This document shows positions 1 to 8,891 of a DNA stretch of 27,805 bases, piece by piece; the stretch's first letter is position 1; each line of letters starts with the position of its first letter. Source of the DNA: a virus; the IMG/VR virus record IMGVR_UViG_3300020159_003198, positions 1 through 27,805 of that record. One strand, 5' to 3'. The notes beneath the pieces were generated by a model, which did no database searches, had not been told where the DNA came from, and was given only the letters and a program-made list of their open reading frames with translations. The translations under genes and the position numbers were made by a program.

Positions 1-1
1 C

Positions 2-1885
2 TTTAACCTTGAAGAAGGATTAAGAATCTATGATGACTTATCCCAGCACTATTACACACATGCAACACCAACGCTGTTTAATGCCGGCACACCAAGACCC
101 CAAATGTCTTCTTGTTTCTTAATTGGTAATAAAGGTGATGATATTGATGGATTGTTTAATACATTAGGTGATGTTGCAAAGATTTCTAAGTGGGCTGGTG
201 GTATTGGATTACACGTACACGATGTTCGTGCTAAAGGTTCATATATTAAGGGAACTGGTGGAGAATCTGACGGTCTATTACCAATGATGAAAACTTATAA
301 CGAAGTTGCTCGTTGGATTAACCAAGGTGGTAAACGTAAAGGTTCATTTGCGGTATACTTGGAACCATGGCACGCTGATGTTGTTGAATTTATTGAATTA
401 AGAAAAAATCATGGTAAGGAAGAATTACGTGCTCGTGATTTGTTCTTAGCTTTATGGACGCCTGATTTGTTTATGAAACGTGTTGAGGAAGATGGTAATT
501 GGACATTATTCTCACCTGATGAAGCACCTGGTTTATCTGATGTATATGACACACCGGAAGAAAAGAAATTCACCGAGTTATATGAATCATATGAACAACA
601 AGGTTTAGGTCGTAAAACGATTAAGGCAAGAAAGTTAATGGATGATATATTAACGGCACAGATTGAGACGGGTGTTCCTTATATGTTGTACAAAGATGCT
701 GCTAACTATAAATCAAATCAAAAGAACTTAGGTACAATTAAGTCCTCAAACTTGTGTACCGAAATTATTGAGTATAGTTCACCAACTGAACAAGCGGTTT
801 GTAACTTGGCATCGATTGCATTACCAAAATATATTCTTAATGGGGAGTTTGACCATCAATTATTATATGATGCAACATATCAAATTGTTAAGAACTTAAA
901 CAATGTAATTGATTTAAACTTCTATCCAACAGCGGAAACAAAGTTATCAAACTTTAGACATAGACCCGTTGGTTTGGGTGTTCAAGGTTTGGCAGATGTA
1001 TTCTGTATCTTAGGATTACCATTTGAGTCGGACGAAGCTGACACATTACAAATTGATATTTTTGAAACAATCTATTTTGCAGCATTAACATCGTCAAAAG
1101 ATTTGGCTAAACTACATGGCCCATATGAATCAATTGATGGCTCACCAATTTCACGTGGAGAATTCCAATATCAAATGTGGGGTAAAACAGATGAAGATAC
1201 TTCAGGTCGTTGGGATTGGAAATCCTTACGTAAAGAGGTGGTTAACAATGGTGTTAGAAACTCATTATTAGTTGCTCCGATGCCAACGGCATCTACAGCT
1301 CAAATCTTGGGTAACAACGAATGTTTTGAACCATTCACAACAAACTTATATGCAAGAAGAACATTGGGTGGTGAATTTGTGGTAATTAACCAACACTTAG
1401 TTAAGGATTTACTTAAACATGATTTATGGAATGAGGAGATTAAGAATAAAATCATTATGGAAAATGGTTCTATCCAAAACATCCCTGAGATTCCAACTGA
1501 ATTAAAAGAAATCTATAAAACAGTATGGGAGATGTCACAAAAACGTATTTTAAATATGGCGGCAAATCGTAGTGTATATATTGACCAATCTCAGTCAATG
1601 AACTTATTTATTAGTGGTGTGAACAAAGCTAAGTTATTGGCGGCACACTTACATGGTTGGAAATTAGGTTTAAAAACAGGTATGTACTACTTACGTTCAA
1701 CATCCGCAGTTGAGGCCATGAAGGGATTAGGTATTGATACGTCAACAGTTAAACCCGTAGAACCCCCACAAGTTTATTCAACACCAACTAATAATTCATT
1801 AATTAGTGAAAGTACACCAGAAGTTGAAATGACAATTGAAAGGCCATCCGATTCACCATTTGAGTGTGAAGGTTGTGGTTCTTGA
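2..1885 (+). CDS. nrdA: Class Ia ribonucleoside-diphosphate reductase, large (alpha) subunit, 5'-truncated by the window edge
   Basis: Reduces ribonucleoside diphosphates to deoxyribonucleotides, supplying dNTPs for phage DNA synthesis together with a small radical-carrying subunit not in this window. The frame is open from base 2, and the fragment begins upstream of the first ATG at 104 with conserved family sequence ([10 protein letters not shown]), so that ATG is internal. Visible catalytic features are the redox Cys in SSCFL (codon 113), the Asn-x-Cys-x-Glu active-site set in NLCTE (749, 755 and 761), the partner Cys in AVCNLAS (800), the radical-transfer Tyr pair in GMYYLRS (1685-1690) and the C-terminal thioredoxin-reducible CEGC pair (1865 and 1874). 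The sequence follows the eukaryotic-type R1 family, as recalled from human RRM1 ([32 protein letters not shown]), including a terminal CxxCGS. The N-terminal region with any ATP cone lies outside the window. About 627 residues are visible and all key residues are present, so the gene appears functional. It ends in tandem TGA TGA stops and is followed by a terminator, separating it from the tail genes. Confidence 0.96.
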   Translation, partial: FNLEEGLRIYDDLSQHYYTHATPTLFNAGTPRPQMSSCFLIGNKGDDIDGLFNTLGDVAKISKWAGGIGLHVHDVRAKGSYIKGTGGESDGLLPMMKTYNEVARWINQGGKRKGSFAVYLEPWHADVVEFIELRKNHGKEELRARDLFLALWTPDLFMKRVEEDGNWTLFSPDEAPGLSDVYDTPEEKKFTELYESYEQQGLGRKTIKARKLMDDILTAQIETGVPYMLYKDAANYKSNQKNLGTIKSSNLCTEIIEYSSPTEQAVCNLASIALPKYILNGEFDHQLLYDATYQIVKNLNNVIDLNFYPTAETKLSNFRHRPVGLGVQGLADVFCILGLPFESDEADTLQIDIFETIYFAALTSSKDLAKLHGPYESIDGSPISRGEFQYQMWGKTDEDTSGRWDWKSLRKEVVNNGVRNSLLVAPMPTASTAQILGNNECFEPFTTNLYARRTLGGEFVVINQHLVKDLLKHDLWNEEIKNKIIMENGSIQNIPEIPTELKEIYKTVWEMSQKRILNMAANRSVYIDQSQSMNLFISGVNKAKLLAAHLHGWKLGLKTGMYYLRSTSAVEAMKGLGIDTSTVKPVEPPQVYSTPTNNSLISESTPEVEMTIERPSDSPFECEGCGS

Positions 1886-1912
1886 TGAGTAACAATACAT
1901 AAATTTAAAGAT

Positions 1913-1940
1913 AATCCCGGCTTAGGTCGGGATTTTTTTA
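1913..1940 (+). terminator. Rho-independent terminator after nrdA
   Basis: A 7-bp perfect stem, AATCCCG (1913-1919) with CGGGATT (1928-1934), encloses an 8-base loop and runs directly into a T tract (1933-1939). It lies 27 bases after the nrdA stop codon and ahead of the gp25-like gene, so it separates the nucleotide-metabolism transcript from the tail genes. It is the only GC-containing hairpin plus T-run I found between genes in the window. Confidence 0.85.
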
Positions 1941-1965
1941 TTTATTACCATTTCTATATTGTTTA

Positions 1966-1973
1966 TATTTATA
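1966..1973 (+). promoter_or_regulatory. TATTTATA element 3 bases before the gp25-like start
   Basis: TATTTATA is followed by GGT and then the chosen ATG at 1977. The same octamer precedes the starts at 22477 and 25802, and a longer variant precedes 4317 and 27797. It is too close to the ATG to be an ordinary -10 box for this gene unless the mRNA is leaderless. Its role (translation-initiation context, antisense promoter or other) is unknown. Confidence 0.4.
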
Positions 1974-1976
1974 GGT

Positions 1977-2429
1977 ATGGCAGTAAAATATGGAATGGAT
2001 TTTCCATTCAGAGATAGTAACGAGGGTAATTACCTAAGAATGACCGTTGAACCTGAAAGAGAAATTAGGGCAAATCTTATACATCTTCTTTTAACTAGAA
2101 GAGGTAGTAGATATTTTTTACCCGACTTTGGTACAAGATTATACCAATTTATATTTGACCAAAATGATATGGTTACGTTTGGTCTTATTGAAGAAGAAAT
2201 AAGGTCAGTAGTAAAAAAATATATACCGAATTTAGATATCACAAAAATCGAAGTGAAAAATGCTGAGGAAGATTTGGAGAGTGGTGGTTCATTAACACAA
2301 GATGAGGATGAAAGATTATTTAGAGTATCGGATGAATCCACCAAACCATACACCGCAAAAGTAAAAATAGAATACACAATTAATAACGGGACTTTCACGT
2401 CTTCGGACTTTGTAATTATTAACATTTAA
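1977..2429 (+). CDS. Baseplate wedge protein, T4 gp25-like (GPW/gp25 family)
   Basis: Predicted inner baseplate wedge subunit of a contractile tail, the equivalent of T4 gp25 and P2 gpW. The 150-residue product is close to the usual 110-150 residues of the family. The family core is plain: an EPEREIRANL stretch (residues 25-34) followed by LLTRRGSRYFLPDFGTRL (38-55), then an amphipathic segment with a conserved-looking IEEEIRSVV. In gp25 this region binds the gp6/gp7 bundle and helps initiate the sheath. An ATG at 1959 would add six residues (MFIFIG), but the product starting at 1977 begins with MAVKYGMDFPF, more like the family N-terminus, so 1977 is preferred. The gene follows the nrdA terminator and opens the structural block, and the gp6-like gene follows after one base. 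That gp25-gp6 order matches T4-like and P2-like tail clusters. The acidic insert around residues 95-120 is not recognised. Confidence 0.9.
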   Translation: MAVKYGMDFPFRDSNEGNYLRMTVEPEREIRANLIHLLLTRRGSRYFLPDFGTRLYQFIFDQNDMVTFGLIEEEIRSVVKKYIPNLDITKIEVKNAEEDLESGGSLTQDEDERLFRVSDESTKPYTAKVKIEYTINNGTFTSSDFVIINI

Positions 2430-2430
2430 A

Positions 2431-4263
2431 ATGGCAAAAAAAATATCATACGCAACAAGAGATTTTGCGGGATTAAGACAAGAATTAGTAAACTTAACAA
2501 AAGAATATTATCCTGATTTAGTTAAAAATACTAACGACGCATCAATATTCTCAGTATTGTTGGATTTAAATGCTGCCGTTTCAGATAACTTACACTTTCA
2601 TATTGATAGAGTTTGGCAAGAAACGATGTTGGATTTCGCACAACAAAGACAATCATTATTTCATATTGCCAAAACATATGGAATTAAAATACCGGGTAAT
2701 AGACCCTCAGTTTCATTATGTGATTTTTCAATAAATGTACCTGTTAGAGGTGATAAAGAAGATGAAAGATATTTGGGTACATTAAAGTCAGGAGCTCAAG
2801 TATCGGGTGGAGGTCAAATATTTGAAACAATTGAAGATATAGATTTCTCAAGTCCGTTTAATAGTGCAGGAGAACCAAACAGATTAAAGATACCAAATTT
2901 TGACACTAACAATACTTTAATATCATATACAATTACTAAAAGAGATGCGGTGGCAAATGGTGTTACAAGAATCTTTAGAAGAGTGATTACAGAATTAGAC
3001 CAAAAACCGTTTTTAAAATTATTTTTACCTGAACAAGATATCTTGGGTGTTACATCCGTAATTCATAAAGAAGGTACTACATTCGGGGCTAACCCAACCA
3101 CTTCAGAATTTGAATCTACCACCAATAAATGGTATGAAGTTAAATCATTAATTGAAGATAAAATATTCCAACCTGACCCAACATCTGTTTCAGACAAAGA
3201 CAATTTTAAAGCTGGTGCATATGTATCGGTTAAAAATAAGTTTATCACAGAATACACACCTGAAAGTTATTTTTCATTGACATTTGGTTCGGGTACTGTT
3301 GACCCTTTAGACAATCTTGATAATTACATTAATGGTTCAATGAAAGTTAATTTAGGAACATACCTAAATAACACATCAATGGGTGCAATACCAAAGGCTA
3401 ATACCACATTATTTGTAAAATATAGAATTGGTGGTGGTAAAGATTCTAATTTAGGTGTTAATGTCATTACAAATGTGGACAATGTAGAATTCAATGTTAA
3501 TGGACCACTTTCTAATGTGAATTCACAAGTACAACAATCACTTAGAGTTACTAACATTACACCCGCAGTTGGTGGTTCCGACCAACCAACTATAGAAGAA
3601 TTGAGGAATATGGTTGCGTATAATTTTTCCGCACAAAATAGAGCGGTCACACTAAATGACTATAAATCTATGATTGAAAACATGCCATCTACATTTGGTG
3701 CACCCGCAAAAGTAAATGTAATGGAGGAAGATAATAAAATTAGAGTTAAATTACTTTCATATGATGAAGATGGTAATTTAAGTGATACGGTTTCAACCAC
3801 ATTAAAAAATAATATCATTAATTATCTTTCAGAGTATAGAATGATAAATGATTATATTGATATCACTAGTGGTGAAGTTATTGATTTAGGATTAGAAATA
3901 GATTTAACTGTTGATAAAAACAGCTCAGCCACTGAAATTGTGAAAACTGTAATTGAAGATGTTACATCTTTCTTCTTAATTGAGAAACGTAAAATGGGTG
4001 ACCCACTATTTGTTGGTAATCTTATGAAAGAAATAGGTGATGTTTCGGGAGTTGTAAATGTGATTGATGTAAGGGTTTATAATAAAGTTGGTGGAGATTA
4101 TTCATCATATCAAGTATCACAAACATATAAGGATGTTGTAAATAAAGAAATTCAGCAATCTGATAGAACAATTTTTATGAAATCTAATCAAATCTTCCAA
4201 GTTAGATTTCCAAGTGTGGATGTAAAGGTAAGATTAAGAACTTTAGGAACGACTACATTTTAA
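2431..4263 (+). CDS. Baseplate wedge protein, T4 gp6-like / baseplate J-like
   Basis: Predicted main wedge protein of the baseplate. T4 gp6 forms the dimeric ring that controls opening of the baseplate, and P2 gpJ is its smaller relative. The 610-residue length is close to that of T4 gp6. The N-terminus (YATRDFAGLRQELV, then FSVLLDLNAAVSDNLHFHID, residues 8-57) has the pattern of gp6/J-like proteins, in which a helical region precedes a beta-rich central domain. The stretch PAVGGSDQPTIEELRNMV, followed by NRAVTLNDYKSMIE (about residues 378-412), is the characteristic gp6/J 'GG.d.ptieelr...p...r..TkeDY' motif. The C-terminal part contains a small alpha-beta region with GDPLFVGNLMKEIGDV. One base separates it from the gp25-like stop, implying co-translation. 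There is no Shine-Dalgarno sequence before the ATG, only A/T-rich bases. The family call is strong. The exact copy number and role in this virion are inferred. Confidence 0.87.
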   Translation: MAKKISYATRDFAGLRQELVNLTKEYYPDLVKNTNDASIFSVLLDLNAAVSDNLHFHIDRVWQETMLDFAQQRQSLFHIAKTYGIKIPGNRPSVSLCDFSINVPVRGDKEDERYLGTLKSGAQVSGGGQIFETIEDIDFSSPFNSAGEPNRLKIPNFDTNNTLISYTITKRDAVANGVTRIFRRVITELDQKPFLKLFLPEQDILGVTSVIHKEGTTFGANPTTSEFESTTNKWYEVKSLIEDKIFQPDPTSVSDKDNFKAGAYVSVKNKFITEYTPESYFSLTFGSGTVDPLDNLDNYINGSMKVNLGTYLNNTSMGAIPKANTTLFVKYRIGGGKDSNLGVNVITNVDNVEFNVNGPLSNVNSQVQQSLRVTNITPAVGGSDQPTIEELRNMVAYNFSAQNRAVTLNDYKSMIENMPSTFGAPAKVNVMEEDNKIRVKLLSYDEDGNLSDTVSTTLKNNIINYLSEYRMINDYIDITSGEVIDLGLEIDLTVDKNSSATEIVKTVIEDVTSFFLIEKRKMGDPLFVGNLMKEIGDVSGVVNVIDVRVYNKVGGDYSSYQVSQTYKDVVNKEIQQSDRTIFMKSNQIFQVRFPSVDVKVRLRTLGTTTF

Positions 4264-4276
4264 AATGTTTTTTCTT

Positions 4277-4314
4277 TATAATAATAGAAAATCATTAGCT
4301 TTCTATTTATTATA
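4277..4314 (+). promoter_or_regulatory. AT-rich hairpin ending 2 bases before the 1524-aa gene start
   Basis: TATAATAATAGAAA (4277-4290) pairs with TTTCTATTTATTATA (4300-4314), giving 14 bp with one bulged base and a 9-base loop. The right arm contains TATTTATTATAGT (4304-4316), a 13-mer that recurs at 27780-27792 just before the next start codon. There is no following T tract, so it is not an obvious intrinsic terminator. It could affect RNA processing, mRNA stability or translation start. The function is unknown. Confidence 0.5.
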
Positions 4315-4316
4315 GT

Positions 4317-7300
4317 ATGATACAAAAACATCGGATTTCAACCAATATTGGGGAAGACCAAAAAATTACTGTTGAACTAAAACAGGATTACGATTTTCTT
4401 GAGATTTTATCATTAAAATTTACTCAAAAAGAAGCGTATACTTCATTATGTGCAGATTATGGTGTTGTTTGTGGTAGAATTACTGCTAATAATGGATTGG
4501 GAGTACCCAACGCAAGAATATCAATATTTGTACCACAAAACGATATTGATGTAAACGACCCCGTAATATCTACACTATATCCATACACATCAACCACAGA
4601 TAAAGACGAGAACAATTATCGTTATAATTTATTACCATCAAGAAAACAACATGGTGGACATGTACCAACCGGCACATTCTTTGACCAAACAGATATATTA
4701 ACAAGAGAAGAAGTTTTAGAAGTTTATGAAAATTATTATTCATATACAGTAAAAACAAATAGTTCGGGTGATTTTATGATTTGGGGAGTCCCACTTGGGC
4801 AACAAAAAATCCACGTAGATGTTGATTTATCGGACATGGGGTGTTTTTCAATCAGACCATACGATTTTATAAGACAAGGTGTTGATGAGAAAAAATTTGA
4901 CCGTTTTTATAACTTTAAATCTGATAGTGATATTGATGGATTAGAACAAATTGTAAAGTTTGAAAAAACAATTGAGGTTTACCCATTTTGGGGTAATGTT
5001 GATTTATGTGAAATTGGGATTACAAGAACGGATTTTGATTTATCTGAAACAGGAATTAAAATTGAACCAATATCATTATTACTTTTATCGTCAATAACAG
5101 ATTCTAATTCCGACGCAATTAAAAGAACGGGTGTGATAAGAATCGGTAGTGGTTATAAATGTAATTTACAAACTGGTCCAGGTAGAATTGAGGGTGTTAG
5201 ATATACGGGTAAAAAAGTAATAGGTTCCGACGGAATATCTACATATCCTGAATTGGAATATTTTACACCTGGAGTTATTGAGGATGACGGGACTGCAATG
5301 GCCATATTACCAATGAATTTAGAATATACATATACTAATGAATTTGGTGAACAAGAAATCACAAATGACTCAAATAAAGGTATTGCGACAACTGCGGTTG
5401 CAAGATTTAGAGTAACCTTATCACAAGGAGAAGAGAATCCTACAAAAGGTACATCACCTGCAAGTTATTTAATTCCAAATATTCGTGAATTTAATCGATA
5501 TAGTGGTGGGGGTAATGGAGGTACAATTTACGGAACAACAAATAGTTCATATTCGGGGGAATATAGTGAATCGTTAATATCTACTTATTCATTTTCAAAT
5601 GTCTTTGAAGATTACTTTAATGTGTTAGTACCAACAGGTGTCACATTGGAATCAATGACATTGACCGAAAAAAATCACAAAAGAGATTTAATGTTAGGTA
5701 CTGACAATGATGGAGTACCTGAGGATTATTTTTATAAATTTATATACGGAAAAGTATATACACCTACATCATTTCAAGGTTCACATTATGAAGTATCGTC
5801 GGTTGAATCTATTTTAGGATTATCAAGAAGAGATGCATTTTTAGGTATAAAACAAATCAGACCAAGTTCTGAAGATGATTGTTCGGGGACAACTAACTAT
5901 GTACCAACAAATTTTGCATTTAGAAATAGAATTAAATTTTCATTATTGATTGCCGAAATTTTATTATTTGTACAATACATTTATGCGGTAGTAATAATTT
6001 GGGCATATGAAACACTTGGTTCAGCACTATGGTCTGCTGGTCGAGCATTGATGCGCATTGATATTATATTTATTGGACACGCACTTGCGGACTTTGCAAG
6101 AGATAACCTTTTGAAATGGGGAATGAGAATTATGGAGGGTGGTCAAACGGTTTTACCATTAACTACTTATCCGGATTGTGATGAATGTACTGTAGATGTT
6201 GAAAATTCAGAACCATCACAAGGTCGTAATTTAGATTTATATTGTAGAAGTGCCGAAATAAAATTAAGAGTTGTACCATATGATGGTTACATATATCTTC
6301 TTTTTGACAGTAAGAATGGTTCGTGGTTGAATAGTAGTACAGTTACAGGGTCAACATTTTTACCGTCATTATTCCCAAATGAGGCGGCAAAAGAATCGTG
6401 CGCAACAGGTATAACAGTTAGTCAATTATCAACATTACACAATAGTACAATACCAACGTATCCCAGTGATTCAAATTCAAGATACGTAGGAAAAATTTAT
6501 CCTTTGGTTGGTACAAATGAATCAACAGATACATTTTCCGATATGTATGTTGCATTAAGTTCAACATACGCACAAAGTGAACTACGAACATATTTCCAAA
6601 CAGTTTCAATAACAACACCAACAAATGGAGGTAGTTCCATTCGAATGACTGCAGATTCTAATTCAGTTACCGCAACTTATGTAGATATAAGTGGTGGAGC
6701 CATTTTAACCACCGAAAATATTACAGTGAGTGCATTATTAAAAGATAATTGTACTCAAAATTACCGAACTGTTGATTTAATAATTTTAAAAGGGTCAAGT
6801 ACTGCAAGTGCCACAATACAAATGATTGATTGTAATGGAAGTACTGTATTAGAAACATATGAAAGAGTTTCGGCAATATCCCCAACAAAATATAGAGAGT
6901 TTAATACTGACACTTCCTCGTCTCAGTTTTATACTAACCAATTGGCATTAAAAATATCTTATAGTTATTGGGCACTATATGGTGGTAACAATTATGCCGA
7001 TGGTGGAATTGAAGATATCAGAGACCTTTATGCGGTATTAAGAATTTATGATAGAAATAATCTTAAAGATACCACACCCGCCGAATTAGAAATAGAACAA
7101 GGTTGTGCAAAATATGATAAATTCTATGATGAATCTGGTAATTTATACACATACCTTTGGGGTAGAACCTCAGATTACGGAACAACAACATATCCATCAA
7201 ATCAAGGTAATGGTCAAATAGATATGTTAGAAGATTGGGGGGGAAGATATAGAAAAAATTACAATTATGGTATACCATATTATCCGGGTAGTCCATATAG

Positions 7301-8891
7301 AGAATCTTTAACAAGCCCCGGTTCTAACTACACGATTTTGGCGGCAATTGCCGGACAATCTGATACTTTAAGATTACCAAATATCGCATCACTTGCTGGT
7401 GGACCGATTTATAGTTACAATAAAAAAACAAAATCTGGTTTAACGGAAATAAGAGATGGGGTTTTTACTATCGTACCGGTAATTGAAGGAAGGTCAAGAA
7501 ATAATTCCGTTATTAAAGAATGGTATAAGAGAAAAAGAGTTGGTTTATTTTTCTGTGGGGGAATTCTAAATTATTCATTTATAGACAATTGGTTAAATGG
7601 TATTTTATATTTTTTTAAGTTTGATTATAGAATTAAATGGGATAACGTAGACGAATTAGATTTAAATCAAAGAGGAAGTAAATTTCCAAGAGAATTAATA
7701 TTTTTTAATGTTTTAGAACAAAAATTCTATTATAGAAGTACACCATACAACCCTACCACAAAAACGTTTGTTGGTCAAAGTTATTCGGGGTATAAAGAAC
7801 TACTTCATCCAACCACATTATATGATGTGGGGGTTAGAGATGAGTTTTTATATGAGATATGTTATGACCCCAAAGTTGACCCGAATTGTTCAGTTGTTAG
7901 AGATATTTCTGTTAGTTCATACCAAGACCCTGGTGGTGTTATGGAACACGCCATAAATTATAGAATGGATGCTTCAAATTCAAAATTCGATGTGTCTGAT
8001 TTTTTTAATGATAATACGGGATATAATTTCGGTAAAGTATTAGATGGTGACATCACTCAATTAATGTCAATTAACAATGAAGTTGGTATTGAGGCATTTG
8101 ATTTGGATACGTCAAAATATTTCATGTTTAATGGTGAATATTTGGACCCTGAAAATGAACTTTATTCTGAATATTTTAAGAAAAACGGTGATTTTGGTCC
8201 AACACCAATTGATTTTAAAATGGATGACAATGGTAGATTTGTCAGACTGTGTTTAAATAATAGATTGGGTGACTATACTCAAAAAGTTCCGTTCTTCTTA
8301 TGGGATAAAAAGGGTACAGGATTTGGAGCTGGCGGTACTAATTCCGATAAACAATCTTGGGATAGAACAAAAATTGCTGTGCAACCATTACAACGCATAG
8401 TATCAACTTCAGGTATAACATTTTCCGGACAATATTATACTGGCGATACAACAAATTACATATTTCCTGACGGTGAAGAGGAATACATGTTAATGCCAAT
8501 GACAGTAAATCACGGTTTGTTTTCATTTGAAGGAAATTATGTGGATATGGTGGATAGATTTGATGTAATTAAAATGAACACGGCACCAAATATACCTGCA
8601 TCAGGTTTTACTGAAGGTGATTTATGGTTAAGTGTTACTAACGGTACAGTTTCCCAACCTCAACTTGGTAACATCTATGTAATATCGGGTGGCACGTGGA
8701 ACGGACCTATACCATATGAACAAAATAATAAGGAAATGTTTATATTCCCTACAGCTCAAAACTACAGTGGTAACAAACAAGTACTGTCAACAGGATTCCA
8801 ATTTTATTTTGGTTTAAGACCGGGTAATTCATCATTAGATAGATTAATAAAATATTATGGACCAAAAGGTGCATTTCCACCAGCTGAATAA
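4317..8891 (+). CDS. Very large baseplate/tail structural protein with transthyretin-like domain (gp7 position)
   Basis: Predicted 1524-residue virion protein directly after gp25-like and gp6-like genes, the place of the wedge gene gp7 in T4. The assignment to gp7 is positional only, because I see no gp7 sequence signature. Residues about 48-170 resemble a carboxypeptidase-regulatory-like (transthyretin fold) domain: VCGRITANNGLGVPNARISI at the start and SSGDFMIWGVPLGQQKIHVD at the end, with an insertion of about 75 residues between them. Residues about 539-595 form a long hydrophobic helical stretch (for example LLIAEILLFVQYIYAVVIIW) that could insert into a membrane or be buried in an assembly. 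The remainder is beta-rich, with many Gly/Ser/Thr/Tyr residues and a second hydrophobic patch near residue 1080. No signal peptide is seen. The gene stops in TAATG, overlapping the next start by one base. That it is structural is likely; its exact role is unknown. Confidence 0.6.
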   Translation: MIQKHRISTNIGEDQKITVELKQDYDFLEILSLKFTQKEAYTSLCADYGVVCGRITANNGLGVPNARISIFVPQNDIDVNDPVISTLYPYTSTTDKDENNYRYNLLPSRKQHGGHVPTGTFFDQTDILTREEVLEVYENYYSYTVKTNSSGDFMIWGVPLGQQKIHVDVDLSDMGCFSIRPYDFIRQGVDEKKFDRFYNFKSDSDIDGLEQIVKFEKTIEVYPFWGNVDLCEIGITRTDFDLSETGIKIEPISLLLLSSITDSNSDAIKRTGVIRIGSGYKCNLQTGPGRIEGVRYTGKKVIGSDGISTYPELEYFTPGVIEDDGTAMAILPMNLEYTYTNEFGEQEITNDSNKGIATTAVARFRVTLSQGEENPTKGTSPASYLIPNIREFNRYSGGGNGGTIYGTTNSSYSGEYSESLISTYSFSNVFEDYFNVLVPTGVTLESMTLTEKNHKRDLMLGTDNDGVPEDYFYKFIYGKVYTPTSFQGSHYEVSSVESILGLSRRDAFLGIKQIRPSSEDDCSGTTNYVPTNFAFRNRIKFSLLIAEILLFVQYIYAVVIIWAYETLGSALWSAGRALMRIDIIFIGHALADFARDNLLKWGMRIMEGGQTVLPLTTYPDCDECTVDVENSEPSQGRNLDLYCRSAEIKLRVVPYDGYIYLLFDSKNGSWLNSSTVTGSTFLPSLFPNEAAKESCATGITVSQLSTLHNSTIPTYPSDSNSRYVGKIYPLVGTNESTDTFSDMYVALSSTYAQSELRTYFQTVSITTPTNGGSSIRMTADSNSVTATYVDISGGAILTTENITVSALLKDNCTQNYRTVDLIILKGSSTASATIQMIDCNGSTVLETYERVSAISPTKYREFNTDTSSSQFYTNQLALKISYSYWALYGGNNYADGGIEDIRDLYAVLRIYDRNNLKDTTPAELEIEQGCAKYDKFYDESGNLYTYLWGRTSDYGTTTYPSNQGNGQIDMLEDWGGRYRKNYNYGIPYYPGSPYRESLTSPGSNYTILAAIAGQSDTLRLPNIASLAGGPIYSYNKKTKSGLTEIRDGVFTIVPVIEGRSRNNSVIKEWYKRKRVGLFFCGGILNYSFIDNWLNGILYFFKFDYRIKWDNVDELDLNQRGSKFPRELIFFNVLEQKFYYRSTPYNPTTKTFVGQSYSGYKELLHPTTLYDVGVRDEFLYEICYDPKVDPNCSVVRDISVSSYQDPGGVMEHAINYRMDASNSKFDVSDFFNDNTGYNFGKVLDGDITQLMSINNEVGIEAFDLDTSKYFMFNGEYLDPENELYSEYFKKNGDFGPTPIDFKMDDNGRFVRLCLNNRLGDYTQKVPFFLWDKKGTGFGAGGTNSDKQSWDRTKIAVQPLQRIVSTSGITFSGQYYTGDTTNYIFPDGEEEYMLMPMTVNHGLFSFEGNYVDMVDRFDVIKMNTAPNIPASGFTEGDLWLSVTNGTVSQPQLGNIYVISGGTWNGPIPYEQNNKEMFIFPTAQNYSGNKQVLSTGFQFYFGLRPGNSSLDRLIKYYGPKGAFPPAE

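Noticed and set aside
104-106. ATG at 104 as the start of the reductase
   Set aside because: Conserved reductase sequence continues in frame to base 2, so the gene begins upstream of the window.
1959-1976. ATG at 1959 as the start of the gp25-like gene
   Set aside because: It would add MFIFIG, translated from the A/T-rich element; the ATG at 1977 gives a family-like N-terminus.
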